In this document: in pieces, positions 8,163 through 17,120 of the stretch
How the letters are laid out: each line of letters opens with the position of its first letter
How positions within the stretch are numbered: position 1 is the stretch's first letter
DNA from: JAIVJZ01 sp036386515
GTDB lineage: Bacteria > Acidobacteriota > Blastocatellia > Pyrinomonadales > Pyrinomonadaceae
Reading direction: 5' to 3'
Length of the DNA stretch: 64,000 nt
NCBI GenBank assembly: GCA_036386515.1
Contig: DASVVO010000003.1
Span: 1 to 64,000, forward strand
Program-made: the position numbers and the translations under genes
Notes under the pieces: generated by a model
Told to the model about the DNA's origin: nothing
Database searches by the model: none
Seen by the model: only the letters and a program-made list of their open reading frames with translations

Positions 8163-9191
8163 TCAATCGAACAAGGAAGGGGTGACGGGGGCGGCGGCTT
8201 TTTTGGGCGCGCGTTTTTTCGTCTTGGGCGTCGCTCCGGGGTGGTGGGCGAGGTGTTCGGCGTCGAGGCCGAGTTCGCGCAGATGGGCGGCAAACTTCGG
8301 CTCGCCGTGCATCGTGATGATGCGCCGTGCGCCCGACTCGCGGGCGAGACGCACGAGGTCGTCGTAGTCGGCGTGGTCGGAGAGCGGGAGGATCAGGTCA
8401 ACGCCCTTGTACATGTAGGGCGCGCTTTTGTTCAACGCCCAGCCCGTGAGCATGATGAGATAGCGGCGTTCGATGTTCAAAAGCATCGGCTGCTTGCGGC
8501 AGCCGGGCGGGGCAATCAGCACGCGCCCCTTCAAGTGCTCGCGGTCGTACTTTTCATAATGCCCCGAGAACTCCACGCCGCACTCACGATAAATCTCCGC
8601 CATGTTCCACACCGCGCCGTGCAGCGTCACGCGATAGCCGCGCCGCAAAAGCAACTCCAAAGCCTCTTGACTCTTCCCCAACGCGTAAGCCAGGACGACG
8701 GGCACGCGGTCGTCCGAGAGGGCGCGTTCGACGCCGGCGTAGAGGCGGTCGAAGGTCGCCACGTCGGGCGGGAAGCGGTAATGCGGGTCGCCGAAAGTCG
8801 ATTCCATGACGAGCGTGTCGCAGGGGACGATGACCGCCGATTCGGCCGCGACGTTCGGGCGCAGCTTGATGTCGCCCGTGTAGACGAGCCGCTCGCCGTC
8901 GGCCTCGACGAGAATCTGCGCGGAGCCGAGACAGTGTCCCGCCGGGTAAAAGGTCAGGCTGTAACGTCCGTAGTCGCGCCGCTCGCCGTAGACCTGCGTC
9001 GTCACTTCGGTCTCGCCGCGCCGGTGCCGGAAGATGCGCGCCGTCTCCGGCGTCGCCACAATCGAACGATGCTCGGCGATGTGGTCGGCGTGGGCGTGCG
9101 AGATGACGCAATGCTCGCGCGGCCCGTCGGCGTCGAGCCACAGATGGAGATCGGGCAGGTACAGCCCATCCTTGTATTCGACTCTGAGCAA
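8163..9191 (-). CDS. Beta-CASP metallo-beta-lactamase nuclease (ligase-associated exonuclease-like)
   Basis: Zinc-dependent nucleic acid hydrolase of 342 residues. The metallo-beta-lactamase motif HAHADH lies near residue 33. PAGHCLGSAQ (about 84-93) and YTGD (about 104) supply further ligands, and the C-terminal SDHADYDDL block (near 270) is typical of beta-CASP nucleases. The overall pattern resembles the putative exonucleases often encoded beside ATP-dependent DNA ligases (TIGR04122 type) and archaeal or bacterial mRNA 3'-end nucleases. No ligase is next to it here. The last 25 residues form a Lys/Ala-rich linker ending in TPSLFD, which resembles a sliding-clamp-binding peptide. Substrate (DNA or RNA) is not resolved. 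Confidence 0.85.
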   Translation of the reverse strand: MLRVEYKDGLYLPDLHLWLDADGPREHCVISHAHADHIAEHRSIVATPETARIFRHRRGETEVTTQVYGERRDYGRYSLTFYPAGHCLGSAQILVEADGERLVYTGDIKLRPNVAAESAVIVPCDTLVMESTFGDPHYRFPPDVATFDRLYAGVERALSDDRVPVVLAYALGKSQEALELLLRRGYRVTLHGAVWNMAEIYRECGVEFSGHYEKYDREHLKGRVLIAPPGCRKQPMLLNIERRYLIMLTGWALNKSAPYMYKGVDLILPLSDHADYDDLVRLARESGARRIITMHGEPKFAAHLRELGLDAEHLAHHPGATPKTKKRAPKKAAAPVTPSLFD

Positions 9192-9353
9192 TGCAAGCGT
9201 CCTTTCCGTGTCGTTTCTCGGTGAGATTTAGATGCTCGCAAACGTGCGTTGATTGCTTGCGGATTCGTTCGCGGCGCGCTCTACAGGGTATTATAAAACA
9301 CGCGCAGGCGTTGGCCGCCCGTGGGTCGGCAACGCCCGTTGAAATAGCGAGAC

Positions 9354-10115
9354 ATGGAAGAAAGCCAAAGCGAACCTCTACCCATCGAGGGCGCGCGACG
9401 CAGGTTGTTGCGCCGTTTGGCCGCGTCGCGTCTGTGGCGCGGGCAGGTGCGCTACGGCGTCGTGCTCCTCGCCTTCGCCGTCCTCGCCCTCTACGCCCGC
9501 GCTAACGCCTACTTCGCCTGGGACAGAGCCGTCGCGCACTGGATTCAAGGCTTCCGCACGCCCGCGCTCGACGCGCTGATGTACCTCGTCTCCTACATCG
9601 GCTACGGCGTCATCCCCTACGCCATCGCCCTTGCCACCGCCCTCGCCTTCCTCGCCGCCCGCCGCCGCAGCGAAGCCTACGCGCTGCTCTTGAGCACGGC
9701 GGGCAGCGGCTTCCTCAACCGCGCCATCAAAATCCTCATCGCGCGCCCGCGCCCCGCCGCGCCCGACGTGAACGTCTTCCGCCTGCACGCAGGGCAGAGT
9801 TTCCCTTCGGGACATGTCACCTTCTACGTCTGCTACTTCGGCTTCCTCTTCTTCGTCGCCTACGCGCTCTTGCCGAAACGCTCGCTCGCGCGCCGTCTTG
9901 CGCTCACGCTCACGTCTCTCATGATCGCCCTCGTCGGCTTCTCGCGCGTCTACCTCGGCGCCCACTGGCCGAGCGACACCATCGGCGCGTATTTCCTCGG
10001 CGGCCTCTGGCTCGCCTTCTCGCTCTACATCTACGGGCGCTGGAAAGAACGCTCGACCTTTCATCAGGACGAGGCGAACGCCGCCCCCGTCGCCCCGACC
10101 CGGCCGGACGAATAA
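9354..10115 (+). CDS. PAP2-family phosphatase (membrane)
   Basis: Integral membrane phosphatase of 253 residues, likely acting on lipid phosphates such as undecaprenyl pyrophosphate or phosphatidic acid on the outer face of the inner membrane. The three-part PAP2 signature is complete: KX6RP as KILIARPRP (about 123-131), PSGH (about 150-153) and SRxxxxxHxxxD as SRVYLGAHWPSD (about 198-209). Several membrane helices surround these motifs. The ATG at 9354 starts a charged N-terminal cytoplasmic tail before the first helix. It is divergent from the nuclease gene. The precise substrate is inferred only at family level. Confidence 0.88.
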   Translation: MEESQSEPLPIEGARRRLLRRLAASRLWRGQVRYGVVLLAFAVLALYARANAYFAWDRAVAHWIQGFRTPALDALMYLVSYIGYGVIPYAIALATALAFLAARRRSEAYALLLSTAGSGFLNRAIKILIARPRPAAPDVNVFRLHAGQSFPSGHVTFYVCYFGFLFFVAYALLPKRSLARRLALTLTSLMIALVGFSRVYLGAHWPSDTIGAYFLGGLWLAFSLYIYGRWKERSTFHQDEANAAPVAPTRPDE

Positions 10116-10210
10116 CTTATTCGACTGGTAAAGGTTTGGTTGCCGGATTCGGACGTTGTGAGGCGCGCGCCCTTAGCTTCGCGCACGCGCCCCAACGCCC
10201 GTGGCTGTCT

Positions 10211-10903
10211 TTAGCGGCGGCGCCGGTAGCGCGCTGCGAGGGCGGTCAGCCCCGTGCCGAACAGGATGAGCGTCGCCGGTTCGGGCACGGCGGCGGGCGC
10301 GGCGGGCGAGAAGTTGAAGGTGGCTTGCCGAAAGTCGTAAAGCTGTCCGAAGGTCGCCCCGCCGTAATAGCTATTAAGGACTAAAGTCGCAAATCCCTGC
10401 CCTCTGAGTTCCGTCGAGAAGAAGGGCGGCTCCTGCCGGTCGGGGGCGGTAGACAGAGCGAGGCCGCCGGTCATGGTGAAAGGCACGGTGATGGTGATTT
10501 CCGGCGACGTGTCGGACGGGATGACGATGAGCGGAGCCTCGAAGACCAGGTTCGCGCCATAGAAATAGACGCGATCATAGTTGACGCCGTTCACCGTCGC
10601 CGCTCCGAAACCGAGGTTCCCTCCATCGGAAAAACGCCCGTTGATGCTGACGATGTCGCCGGCCTTGCAGGGCGAACAGAGAGGCCCGAAACCGCCGCCG
10701 TCGCCCTGCGTGTAGCCGACGTTGGAGACGGCGAATCCCTGCCCCGGATTCCCGAAGGAGAAGACGGGGTTCGTGAAACCGGACGGCACGGTCAGATAGC
10801 CGCTCGTGATGACGATCTCGTCGGCGCGTGTCGTCACGGGAAGCGCGAAGAGAAGCAGGAAGAGAACGAAGACGATGTGTGATCTGGCGGCGAGGTTGTG
10901 CAT
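10211..10903 (-). CDS. PEP-CTERM sorting domain protein
   Basis: Secreted protein of 230 residues. It begins with a signal peptide (hydrophobic stretch about 9-22, cleavage likely after TTRA). It ends with the classic PEP-CTERM tail: VPEPAT, a transmembrane stretch (LILFGTGLTALAA) and a basic RYRRRR anchor. Such proteins are cut and processed by an exosortase (EpsH-type) and are usually linked to exopolysaccharide. The middle part is beta-rich with no family I recognise. No exosortase or EPS gene lies in this window, so the machinery must be elsewhere. It is convergent with the PAP2 gene. Confidence 0.9.
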   Translation of the reverse strand: MHNLAARSHIVFVLFLLLFALPVTTRADEIVITSGYLTVPSGFTNPVFSFGNPGQGFAVSNVGYTQGDGGGFGPLCSPCKAGDIVSINGRFSDGGNLGFGAATVNGVNYDRVYFYGANLVFEAPLIVIPSDTSPEITITVPFTMTGGLALSTAPDRQEPPFFSTELRGQGFATLVLNSYYGGATFGQLYDFRQATFNFSPAAPAAVPEPATLILFGTGLTALAARYRRRR

Positions 10904-11160
10904 AGCGTGGCCTTTCTCTGAGAAACTTTTGAGAGGCCGGGAATTTTATCAGGCTGCAACTCCCGGAACAATGTGCTTTGACGATTCGGAGCACAGTCTG
11001 TCCGAGGTTCGGAAACTTGTCAAGATTTTCACGTCCTCCCGCGCCCGCGCCGGAGATAGACGCGCGGCTCGCCCGTGAACGTCAACGAACGCACCACGAA
11101 GTCGCCCGGCAAAGAATAAAGTTCCGCGCTCCGGCGCGAGAAAGCAACGGCGGGGCAAAC

Positions 11161-11240
11161 AGCGAGAGAGACGGGAGGGCGCGGGGAGAGCGAGAGAGAC
11201 GGGAGGGCGCGGGGAGAGGGCGAGAGACGGGAGGGCGCGG
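11161..11240. repeat. 28-bp tandem repeat, about 2.9 units
   Basis: Two identical 28-base units (11161-11188 and 11189-11216) with core GAGAGAGACGGGAGGGCGCG are followed by a 24-base variant (11217-11240). The strand is strongly purine-rich. It lies in the 641-bp gap 10904-11544, which otherwise holds the second nested palindrome and no credible gene. Confidence 0.75.
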
Positions 11241-11336
11241 CTCACTCATAGCTGCTTCCCCGCCCGTCCTCGCGCTTCGCGCCTGAATTTTCCCGACCCG
11301 TCTCTAAGAAGCCCTTTGAAACGTAAACTTCCTTTT

Positions 11337-11532
11337 GTCCCGGAGGGACATTTGATAATAGCCCAGCCATTCATGGCTGGGAGAGTGAACGTGCCCTTTA
11401 CAGAGAGTCCCGGAGGGACGATTGAATAATGATGAACATTCAATCGTCCCTCCGGGACTCCATACTTTATCCTGCCACCTGATCCCCGGCGATAAATCGC
11501 CGGGCTATTATCAATCGTCCCTGACGGGACTC
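11337..11532. repeat. Nested palindromic element, copy 2
   Basis: Same layout as the element at 7938-8134: outer arms of GTCCCGGAGGGAC type, a CCCAGCC-type and a CCCCGGCGAT-type hairpin, and an inner palindrome (11405-11460) centred on an ATGATGAACAT-like loop. The final 50 bases match copy 1 at all but a few positions, while the left arms have drifted together with compensating changes. That indicates selection for pairing or a common origin by mobility. Confidence 0.8.
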
Positions 11533-11544
11533 TTCATACAGATT

Positions 11545-12255
11545 CTAAGGCTCAATGCGGACGCTTGCGCCCATCGGCAGGGCGTCGAAGAGTTCCTTGA
11601 TGTGGGCGTTCGAGAGCGCGATGCAGCCCCACGTCCAGTCGCCTTCAGTGCCGCCGCCGTGGATGAAAATCTCGCCGCCGAGCGCGGTGTCCCACGGCGG
11701 CCGACGCTTATTCCGAATCGCGCGCACGATGCGGTCGCGCTCCGCGCGGGTGATGAGTTTGTCGCGCAGACCGCGTTCGGCGTCCTCCGCGTTCGGGTAG
11801 CTGAGGCCGAGCGAGAGGTAAAAATTGCTGCGCGCGTTTTTGACGCAAATGTAGAATTCGCCCTCGGGCGTGGCGCGGTCGCCCTGCCGGACTTTATCGT
11901 CAAACGGGTTTGCGCCGAGCGCGACTTTGTACGTCCGCACCACCGCCCCGCCCGCGTACAGCAGCAGTTGACGCTTACTTTTCGAGACGACGACCCGCGG
12001 GTTGACGAGCGGGAGTTTGAGCGGCGGCGACTGGGGCGGCTCCGTCGTTGTCGGCGCACCGGCCGTCGTCGCTACATCGGCCGTCGTCGGCGCATTGGCC
12101 GTCGTCGTCTCGCCCGGCTTCGTCGCCGCGTTCGCGTGGGCTTTGGTTGACATGGAATTTTCGCCCGCCGTCCCGGTCGGACTCCGCCACCCGCCGGACG
12201 CGAGGCTCAACGCGACGAGTGCGGCGGCGATCAATTTTTTCATACTCTTGAGCAT
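11545..12255 (-). CDS. L,D-transpeptidase (YkuD domain), exported
   Basis: Periplasmic cysteine enzyme, likely forming 3-3 cross-links in peptidoglycan or attaching proteins to it. The 236-residue product starts with a signal peptide (about 6-22). A Thr/Ala/Pro-rich linker (about 35-80) follows, then a YkuD catalytic domain ending in the IHGGG...WGCI block, with His199 and Cys211 as the catalytic pair. The ATG at 12255 is preferred because an AGGAGG site lies 12 bases upstream; ATG 12243 is an alternative that keeps the signal peptide. A longer reading into the preceding gene is possible but unlikely. The gene follows the 5'-nucleotidase by 29 bp on the same strand, suggesting an operon. Confidence 0.88.
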   Translation of the reverse strand: MLKSMKKLIAAALVALSLASGGWRSPTGTAGENSMSTKAHANAATKPGETTTANAPTTADVATTAGAPTTTEPPQSPPLKLPLVNPRVVVSKSKRQLLLYAGGAVVRTYKVALGANPFDDKVRQGDRATPEGEFYICVKNARSNFYLSLGLSYPNAEDAERGLRDKLITRAERDRIVRAIRNKRRPPWDTALGGEIFIHGGGTEGDWTWGCIALSNAHIKELFDALPMGASVRIEP

Positions 12256-12284
12256 GTGGGCGGCGGCGGCCTCCTGCTGCGGCG

Positions 12285-13970
12285 TCAGTTGGTCAGGAGC
12301 CGCCAGTTGTTCGTCGGCTCGGCGGGGACGCGCCGGTTGCGCTCCACCCAATCAATGATCAGTTCGCGAATCTCCGTGCTCGAACGGTAAACTTCGGGCG
12401 CGCCCTTGAACATCGTGTAGCCGCCGCCGCCGTTGACGCGGTAGTTGTTCGTGGCGAGTTTGAGTTTCCGCGCCGGGTCGAGCGGTTGCCCGCGAAAGCG
12501 CAAATTTCGGACGCGCGAACCGTGCGGCCGGGTGAGATCGAGATCGTAGGCGACGCCCTCGGCGATGTCGAAATTGTAGGCGGGGATTTTCTCGTCCACG
12601 AGTTCGGCGGGCGTGCGCCCCGCCTCGTAAGCGCGGAAATACTTCGCCGAGTGTTCGAGCGCGTCCTTCAACTGCCGCCCCGTCACCTCGATCACGACGA
12701 GCGTGTTCTCATAAATATACAGCCCCGCGATGTCGCGCACCGTCACCGCGCCGCGCGGCAAGCGCGCCTGCGGGTTGAAACTCGCCACGAGCGAAACGTC
12801 GGTGCGCCCGGCGTCCAACTGCACGCGCTGGATCAAATCGAGGATCGCCGTGTCGCGAAAGCGCGCGTCGGCGGCCGTCAACTCGGCGGGCGATTCGCCG
12901 ATGATGCGCGCGAGCCAGCTTTGCGTCTCGCGGTCGTAAGGCTCGACGAGATGCGCGATCTCCGCGTCCGTCTCCGTCCCCTCGCCGACCGCGACGGTGC
13001 GCGCGGATTTCGCCACCACGCGCCAACGCCCGCCCTCGACCCTTTCCAGATACACGTCGGCGCGCGCCAGATGCCGCCCCCAAAAATTCGCCTGCGTGAG
13101 CAACACGTTATTGATCACGAGAGACGGCACCTCGCGGTGCGTGTGCCCCATCAGGATGAGATCAACGCCCGCCACCTCGCGCGCGAGCCGCACGGCCGCG
13201 TTCTCCTGCGCCACCTGCCCCGGACTCAGTTCGCCCGAACGCAAGTCCTCTTCGACTCCCATGTGCATCGCGATGACGACCAGATCGACGCGCTCTTTGT
13301 CGCGCAGCACGGCCGTCCACTTGCGCGCCTCCGCGACGGGTTCGCGAAACTCAAGCCCCGCGAAATTCTCGCGGTTCTCCCAGAAGGGCACGCCCGGCGT
13401 CGTCAAGCCCAGGAGGCCGACGCGCACGCCGTTCACTTCCTTGACGACGTAAGGCCGGTAATAAGTGTCGTTCGTTCCCGCCCGGTAAGTGTTGGCCGAG
13501 AGCCACGGGAAATTCGCCTCGCGCCGCGCCTTCTCCAGCACGGAGAGTCCGAAGTTGTACTCGTGGTTGCCGACGGCGAGCGCGTCGAATTGGAGCGCGT
13601 TCATCGCCAGCATCATCGGGTCGGGCGGCGCGTTGTTCTTCTTGTTGTGAAAATATTCGAGCGGCGTGCCCTGAATCGTGTCGCCCGAATCGAGGAGGAG
13701 CGTCCCCGCAGGGTTTTCCCGGCGCGCCTGCCGGATGAGCGTCGCCACCTTCGCCAGGCCGCGCGCATCCGGCTTGTTCGTGTAGTAGTCGATGGGCAGG
13801 AGGTTGCCGTGCAAATCCGTGGTTGACAGAACCGTGATCCACGCACGCTGCGCCGCCGCCACAGCCTCCGGCGCGCGTTGCGCGGGCGCGAGACCGTGCG
13901 CGCACAGCAACGCGAGCAACATCAACACGAGGCAGCGCGGCCGTTTCTTCACGGTTAAGAGTTTCTTCAT
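12285..13970 (-). CDS. 5'-nucleotidase / metallophosphoesterase, exported
   Basis: Secreted or periplasmic two-metal phosphohydrolase of the UshA/YfkN family, releasing phosphate from nucleotides or nucleotide sugars. From the chosen ATG (13970) the 561-residue protein has a signal peptide (about 10-30) and then DLHG at 52-55, GD at 96-97 and GNHE at 134-137. Further on, GHTH (near 280) completes the metallophosphoesterase half. The C-terminal half matches the 5'-nucleotidase substrate-binding domain, with YTMFKG near the end. In-frame codons upstream of 13970 encode a charged stretch that does not fit a secreted protein, so the internal start MKKLLTVKKR is preferred. It forms an apparent pair with the L,D-transpeptidase. 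Confidence 0.87.
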   Translation of the reverse strand: MKKLLTVKKRPRCLVLMLLALLCAHGLAPAQRAPEAVAAAQRAWITVLSTTDLHGNLLPIDYYTNKPDARGLAKVATLIRQARRENPAGTLLLDSGDTIQGTPLEYFHNKKNNAPPDPMMLAMNALQFDALAVGNHEYNFGLSVLEKARREANFPWLSANTYRAGTNDTYYRPYVVKEVNGVRVGLLGLTTPGVPFWENRENFAGLEFREPVAEARKWTAVLRDKERVDLVVIAMHMGVEEDLRSGELSPGQVAQENAAVRLAREVAGVDLILMGHTHREVPSLVINNVLLTQANFWGRHLARADVYLERVEGGRWRVVAKSARTVAVGEGTETDAEIAHLVEPYDRETQSWLARIIGESPAELTAADARFRDTAILDLIQRVQLDAGRTDVSLVASFNPQARLPRGAVTVRDIAGLYIYENTLVVIEVTGRQLKDALEHSAKYFRAYEAGRTPAELVDEKIPAYNFDIAEGVAYDLDLTRPHGSRVRNLRFRGQPLDPARKLKLATNNYRVNGGGGYTMFKGAPEVYRSSTEIRELIIDWVERNRRVPAEPTNNWRLLTN

Positions 13971-14162
13971 CTCGCCTTTGTTTTCCTTTGCGTGCGTTTG
14001 CGCCTCCGGCGCGAGACGAATTTTCTCGCAGAGATGCACGGACGCAAAGAAGAATTTACGATTCACTTCAACTCGCACACCTCGACCGCGCTCAAGCCGC
14101 TGACTAATCCTTCGTCTCATTCGGGAGGTCGTTCCAGGTAACACTCCGGCCGCGAAATCCTT

Positions 14163-15347
14163 CTAACGGGGCACGATCAGTTCTTCTTTGCTGACCACGC
14201 TGTCGCCGTCGCCGTTGCTGCTGCGGTCGCTCCGGTCGTTGCGCCCGTCGTCCGTCTCCGTCGTCGCCGACGGAGACGGCGCGGTTTGCGACGCGGCGAT
14301 GGCGGCGGCCTCGCGCGCCATGCTCCGCACGGACAACCCGTGGCGCACCAGCACGGCCACGCCGACGGCCGTCCAGACGATCACGCGCGCCTTGCGAATG
14401 ATGGCGAGCGTGACGCCGACGGTCGTCCCGAATTTCAAGACCTTGGTGAACAGCCCAGTGCCCGCTTCGTCAACCCCGACGCGCATCGGCACGAACTTGA
14501 AAATTACGTTGATGACGCGGTTGACGGATTCGAGGACGAAGGCGGCGAGCGCGAGTTCGGCGAAGGCGGGCGGTTGTTCGAGGATGAAGTAGAGCGTGGC
14601 GTAAACTTCGGCCACGCCCGCGAGGTGAAAGCAGCCTTCGAGCGCGAGGATGGGGATGAAGCGGGCGCGATTGTTTTCGTAAAACCCGTAGATGCGCGCT
14701 TCGACGGCGCGCACGCGCTCGCCCCGCGCCGCGACGAACGCGCGCCCCACGCCCCGCCGCTCCAACGCTTCGAGCGCGCCGCTCACCAAACGCCACTGCC
14801 GCCGCACCACCTGGTAGCCGGTGAAAACCACCGCCACCACCACGACGAGCGTCGCGTAACTGGCGAATCGCAGTTTGGAGTTGAGCGGGAAACTCAGCAG
14901 CAGCGCGACCGTGCCCGCGAAGATGAACAGCGCGACCGAGAGCATGTAAAAGAGGTTCTCGACGGCGAGCGCGGAGATGCTCGCCACGACGGGCACGCGG
15001 TCGCGCACGAAGGCGGCCTTGGCCGGTTCGCTCACCATCATGCCGAGCGGCGTCAGGCTGCCGAGCGCGTCGCCCGCGAGATAAGCCTTGAGCGCGTCGC
15101 GCACGCGCAAACGCACGCCGCCCTCGAAGCAGCGCGTCCATGCGACGGCGCGCACGAGCGGGCGCATGGCCGAGATGAGGAGCACGACGACGAAGCCCGC
15201 GCCCAGTTGCGCGATGTTCTGCCAGATGCTCTGCGGCCCGGCCTTCCACACGTAATAGGCAAAGAGCGCGAGGCCGCCCACGGCGAAGATGATCCCCGCC
15301 AGCCTGCCGGACGCGCCGCCTCGTTCCGCCTGCCTGCTCTCGCTCAT
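14163..15347 (-). CDS. LPG-synthase-type flippase-like membrane protein (UPF0104)
   Basis: Polytopic membrane protein of 394 residues with about seven to eight hydrophobic helices between residues 15 and 335. It matches the lysylphosphatidylglycerol synthase TM-region family (PF03706), including the early DALKAYLAGDALGSLTP stretch and a later Glu/Arg-rich FKFVPMRVGVDEAG segment. Stand-alone members of this family lack the aminoacyl-transferase half and are thought to move lipids or support glycan-lipid export. The last 55 residues are hydrophilic and Ser/Asp-rich. It lies between the 5'-nucleotidase and a divergent acyl-CoA dehydrogenase. Function beyond family is not known. Confidence 0.75.
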   Translation of the reverse strand: MSESRQAERGGASGRLAGIIFAVGGLALFAYYVWKAGPQSIWQNIAQLGAGFVVVLLISAMRPLVRAVAWTRCFEGGVRLRVRDALKAYLAGDALGSLTPLGMMVSEPAKAAFVRDRVPVVASISALAVENLFYMLSVALFIFAGTVALLLSFPLNSKLRFASYATLVVVVAVVFTGYQVVRRQWRLVSGALEALERRGVGRAFVAARGERVRAVEARIYGFYENNRARFIPILALEGCFHLAGVAEVYATLYFILEQPPAFAELALAAFVLESVNRVINVIFKFVPMRVGVDEAGTGLFTKVLKFGTTVGVTLAIIRKARVIVWTAVGVAVLVRHGLSVRSMAREAAAIAASQTAPSPSATTETDDGRNDRSDRSSNGDGDSVVSKEELIVPR

Positions 15348-15644
15348 GCCGCTTGTTCCGTTAAAGTCGAGAATGTCGCCTCGCGCCGCGAAGCCTGCCG
15401 CCAGTGTAGTGCATGCGTGGGACTTAGCAAGATACGTTATTGCGTCGCCGGTCTCAACCGCCGCCCGTGCGCGCGATCAGGCGTCTCACGTCTTTCGCCC
15501 TTCCCGCCCACAGCAACTCTCGCGCCACCCCCCGCCGCGAGCGACGCCGCCCGGCCGAAACCGCCATCTCCGCCCGCGCGCTACCCGACCGGGCGTGTCC
15601 CGCCCGTGTCGTAAAAATGCGACAGGCGAAAGGAACGGAAGAAA

Positions 15645-15724
15645 GTCAGACGTGAATCGTCAATCGTGAACGGATAAAACCCCGTCTTTTCTTTCTCGAT
15701 TCACGTTTGACGATTCACGTCTGA
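15645..15724. repeat. Heptad-repeat palindrome P4
   Basis: The left arm (15645-15673) has the words CGTGAAT, CGTCAAT and CGTGAAC in 7-base register. The right arm (15697-15724) is the complement. It lies in the 484-bp region 15348-15831 between two divergent genes. Downstream of it a TACAAT box (15774-15779) is a possible -10 element for the acyl-CoA dehydrogenase gene. Nothing else was recognised in that region. Confidence 0.8.
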
Positions 15725-15831
15725 CGGTCTCCACAGGTTGACCGGAGGCTTATTGATCGGCGATGCTTACGGTTACAATCTGTCTGCCATAAAATTTGAA
15801 TCTTAATACCGACGAAGGTCTGTGGAGAGCG

Positions 15832-17025
15832 ATGAGCAAAGCAGCAACCGAACTTTTGAGCGGCACGCCCTTAACCGTCTATTCCGAAGACGAAAACATG
15901 TTTCGCGCCAGCGTGCGCGAGTTCGCCGAGGGCGAGATCAAGCCCCGCCGCGAAGCGATGGACGAGCACGCCAAAATGGATGCTTCGATCATCAAACACC
16001 TGTTCGACCTCGGCCTGATGAGCATCGAGACGCCCGAAGAGTATGGCGGCGCGGGCGCGTCGTTCTTCTCGGCCATCATCGGAGTGGAAGAACTCTCGCG
16101 CGTAGACCCTAGCGTCGGCGTCCTGATGGACGTGCAGAACACGCTCGTCAACAACGCCCTCATCCGCTGGGGCAACGTCGAGCAGAAGAAGAAGTATCTG
16201 CCGCAACTCGCCGAAAACAAGATCGGCGCGTACTGCCTGAGCGAAGCCAGTTCCGGCTCCGACGCCTTCGCCATGCAGACCAAAGCGGTCGAGCAGGGCG
16301 ACCATTATCTGCTGAACGGCCAGAAACTCTGGATCACGAACGGCATCGAAGCGGAAATCTTCGTCGTCTTCGCCAACGCCAAACCGGAAGAGGGTTATCG
16401 CGGCGTCACCGCCTTCATCGTCGAGAAAGGTTTTGAAGGGATCAGCGTCGGCAAGAAGGAGAACAAACTCGGCATCCGCGCCTCTTCCACCACCGAGATC
16501 ATCTTCGACAACTGCCGCGTGCCGAAAGAGAATCTCCTCGGCGAATTCGGCAAGGGCTACAAAGTTTCCATCGAGACTTTGAACGAAGGGCGCATCGGCA
16601 TCGGTGCGCAGATGATCGGCCTCGCGCGCGGCGCGCTCGAAGCCGCGCTCGCCTACACGTCGGAGCGGCAGCAGTTCGGCCGCGCCATCAACCAATTTCA
16701 GGGCGTGCAGTTCCAACTCGCCGAACTCGCCACGGAACTCGAAGCCGCGCGCCTGCTCGTCTATAACGCCGCGCGCCTGAAAGACGCCGGCCTCCCCTTC
16801 GTCAAAGAGGCCGCGATGGCGAAACTCTACTCGTCGCGCGCCGCCGAAACCATCGCCTCGAAAGCCATCGAACTCTACGGCGGCTACGGCTTCGTCAAAG
16901 ACTACCCGGTCGAAAAATTCTGGCGCGACTCGAAGATCGGCGCGATCTACGAGGGCACGTCCAACATGCAACTGCAAACCATCGCCAAGCTGATGATCGA
17001 GAACCGGCAGCCGAAAGTACAGTAG
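15832..17025 (+). CDS. Acyl-CoA dehydrogenase (short/branched-chain type)
   Basis: FAD enzyme that introduces a 2,3-double bond into acyl-CoA, passing electrons to ETF. The 397 residues align in my reading with the short/branched-chain group throughout: MDEHAKMD, GLMSIETPEEYGG, the FAD-binding CLSEASSGSDAFA and WITNG stretches, LGIRASSTTEI, and the catalytic Glu374 in IYEGTSN. The ATG at 15832 has GGAGAG just upstream; an in-frame TTG 36 bases earlier is less likely. The next genes on the strand are a TPR protein, a small HicB-like protein and a branched-chain 2-oxoacid dehydrogenase E1. Oxidation of 2-methylbutyryl-, isobutyryl- or isovaleryl-CoA is therefore the likely role, though this is inferred from context. 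Confidence 0.92.
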   Translation: MSKAATELLSGTPLTVYSEDENMFRASVREFAEGEIKPRREAMDEHAKMDASIIKHLFDLGLMSIETPEEYGGAGASFFSAIIGVEELSRVDPSVGVLMDVQNTLVNNALIRWGNVEQKKKYLPQLAENKIGAYCLSEASSGSDAFAMQTKAVEQGDHYLLNGQKLWITNGIEAEIFVVFANAKPEEGYRGVTAFIVEKGFEGISVGKKENKLGIRASSTTEIIFDNCRVPKENLLGEFGKGYKVSIETLNEGRIGIGAQMIGLARGALEAALAYTSERQQFGRAINQFQGVQFQLAELATELEAARLLVYNAARLKDAGLPFVKEAAMAKLYSSRAAETIASKAIELYGGYGFVKDYPVEKFWRDSKIGAIYEGTSNMQLQTIAKLMIENRQPKVQ

Positions 17026-17031
17026 GAGAAC

Positions 17032-17115
17032 AGTGACAAGTGACAGGTGACGGGCGACAGGTTAAAAACAGAACCTGTCTTCAACCTGTCACCCGTCACC
17101 CGTCACCTGTCACTT
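17032..17115. repeat. Heptad-repeat palindrome P5
   Basis: The left arm uses GTGACAG, GTGACGG and GCGACAG words in 7-base register. The right arm (about 17073-17115) has CCTGTCA, CCCGTCA and similar complements. It occupies the whole spacer between the acyl-CoA dehydrogenase stop and the TPR gene start, ending 5 bases before that ATG. Confidence 0.85.
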
Positions 17116-17120
17116 AACTT

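Noticed and set aside
10949..11245. 98-codon minus-strand frame in the 10.9-11.3 kb gap
   Set aside because: Much of it is translated from the 28-bp tandem repeat, with no ribosome site and no protein-like pattern.
7938..11532. Composite transposon bounded by the two nested palindromes
   Set aside because: No transposase gene lies between them and the intervening genes are ordinary chromosomal genes. The pair may simply be two independent copies.
15796..15831. TTG-started longer form of the acyl-CoA dehydrogenase
   Set aside because: The ATG at 15832 has a ribosome site at proper spacing, and the extra twelve residues are not part of the family.
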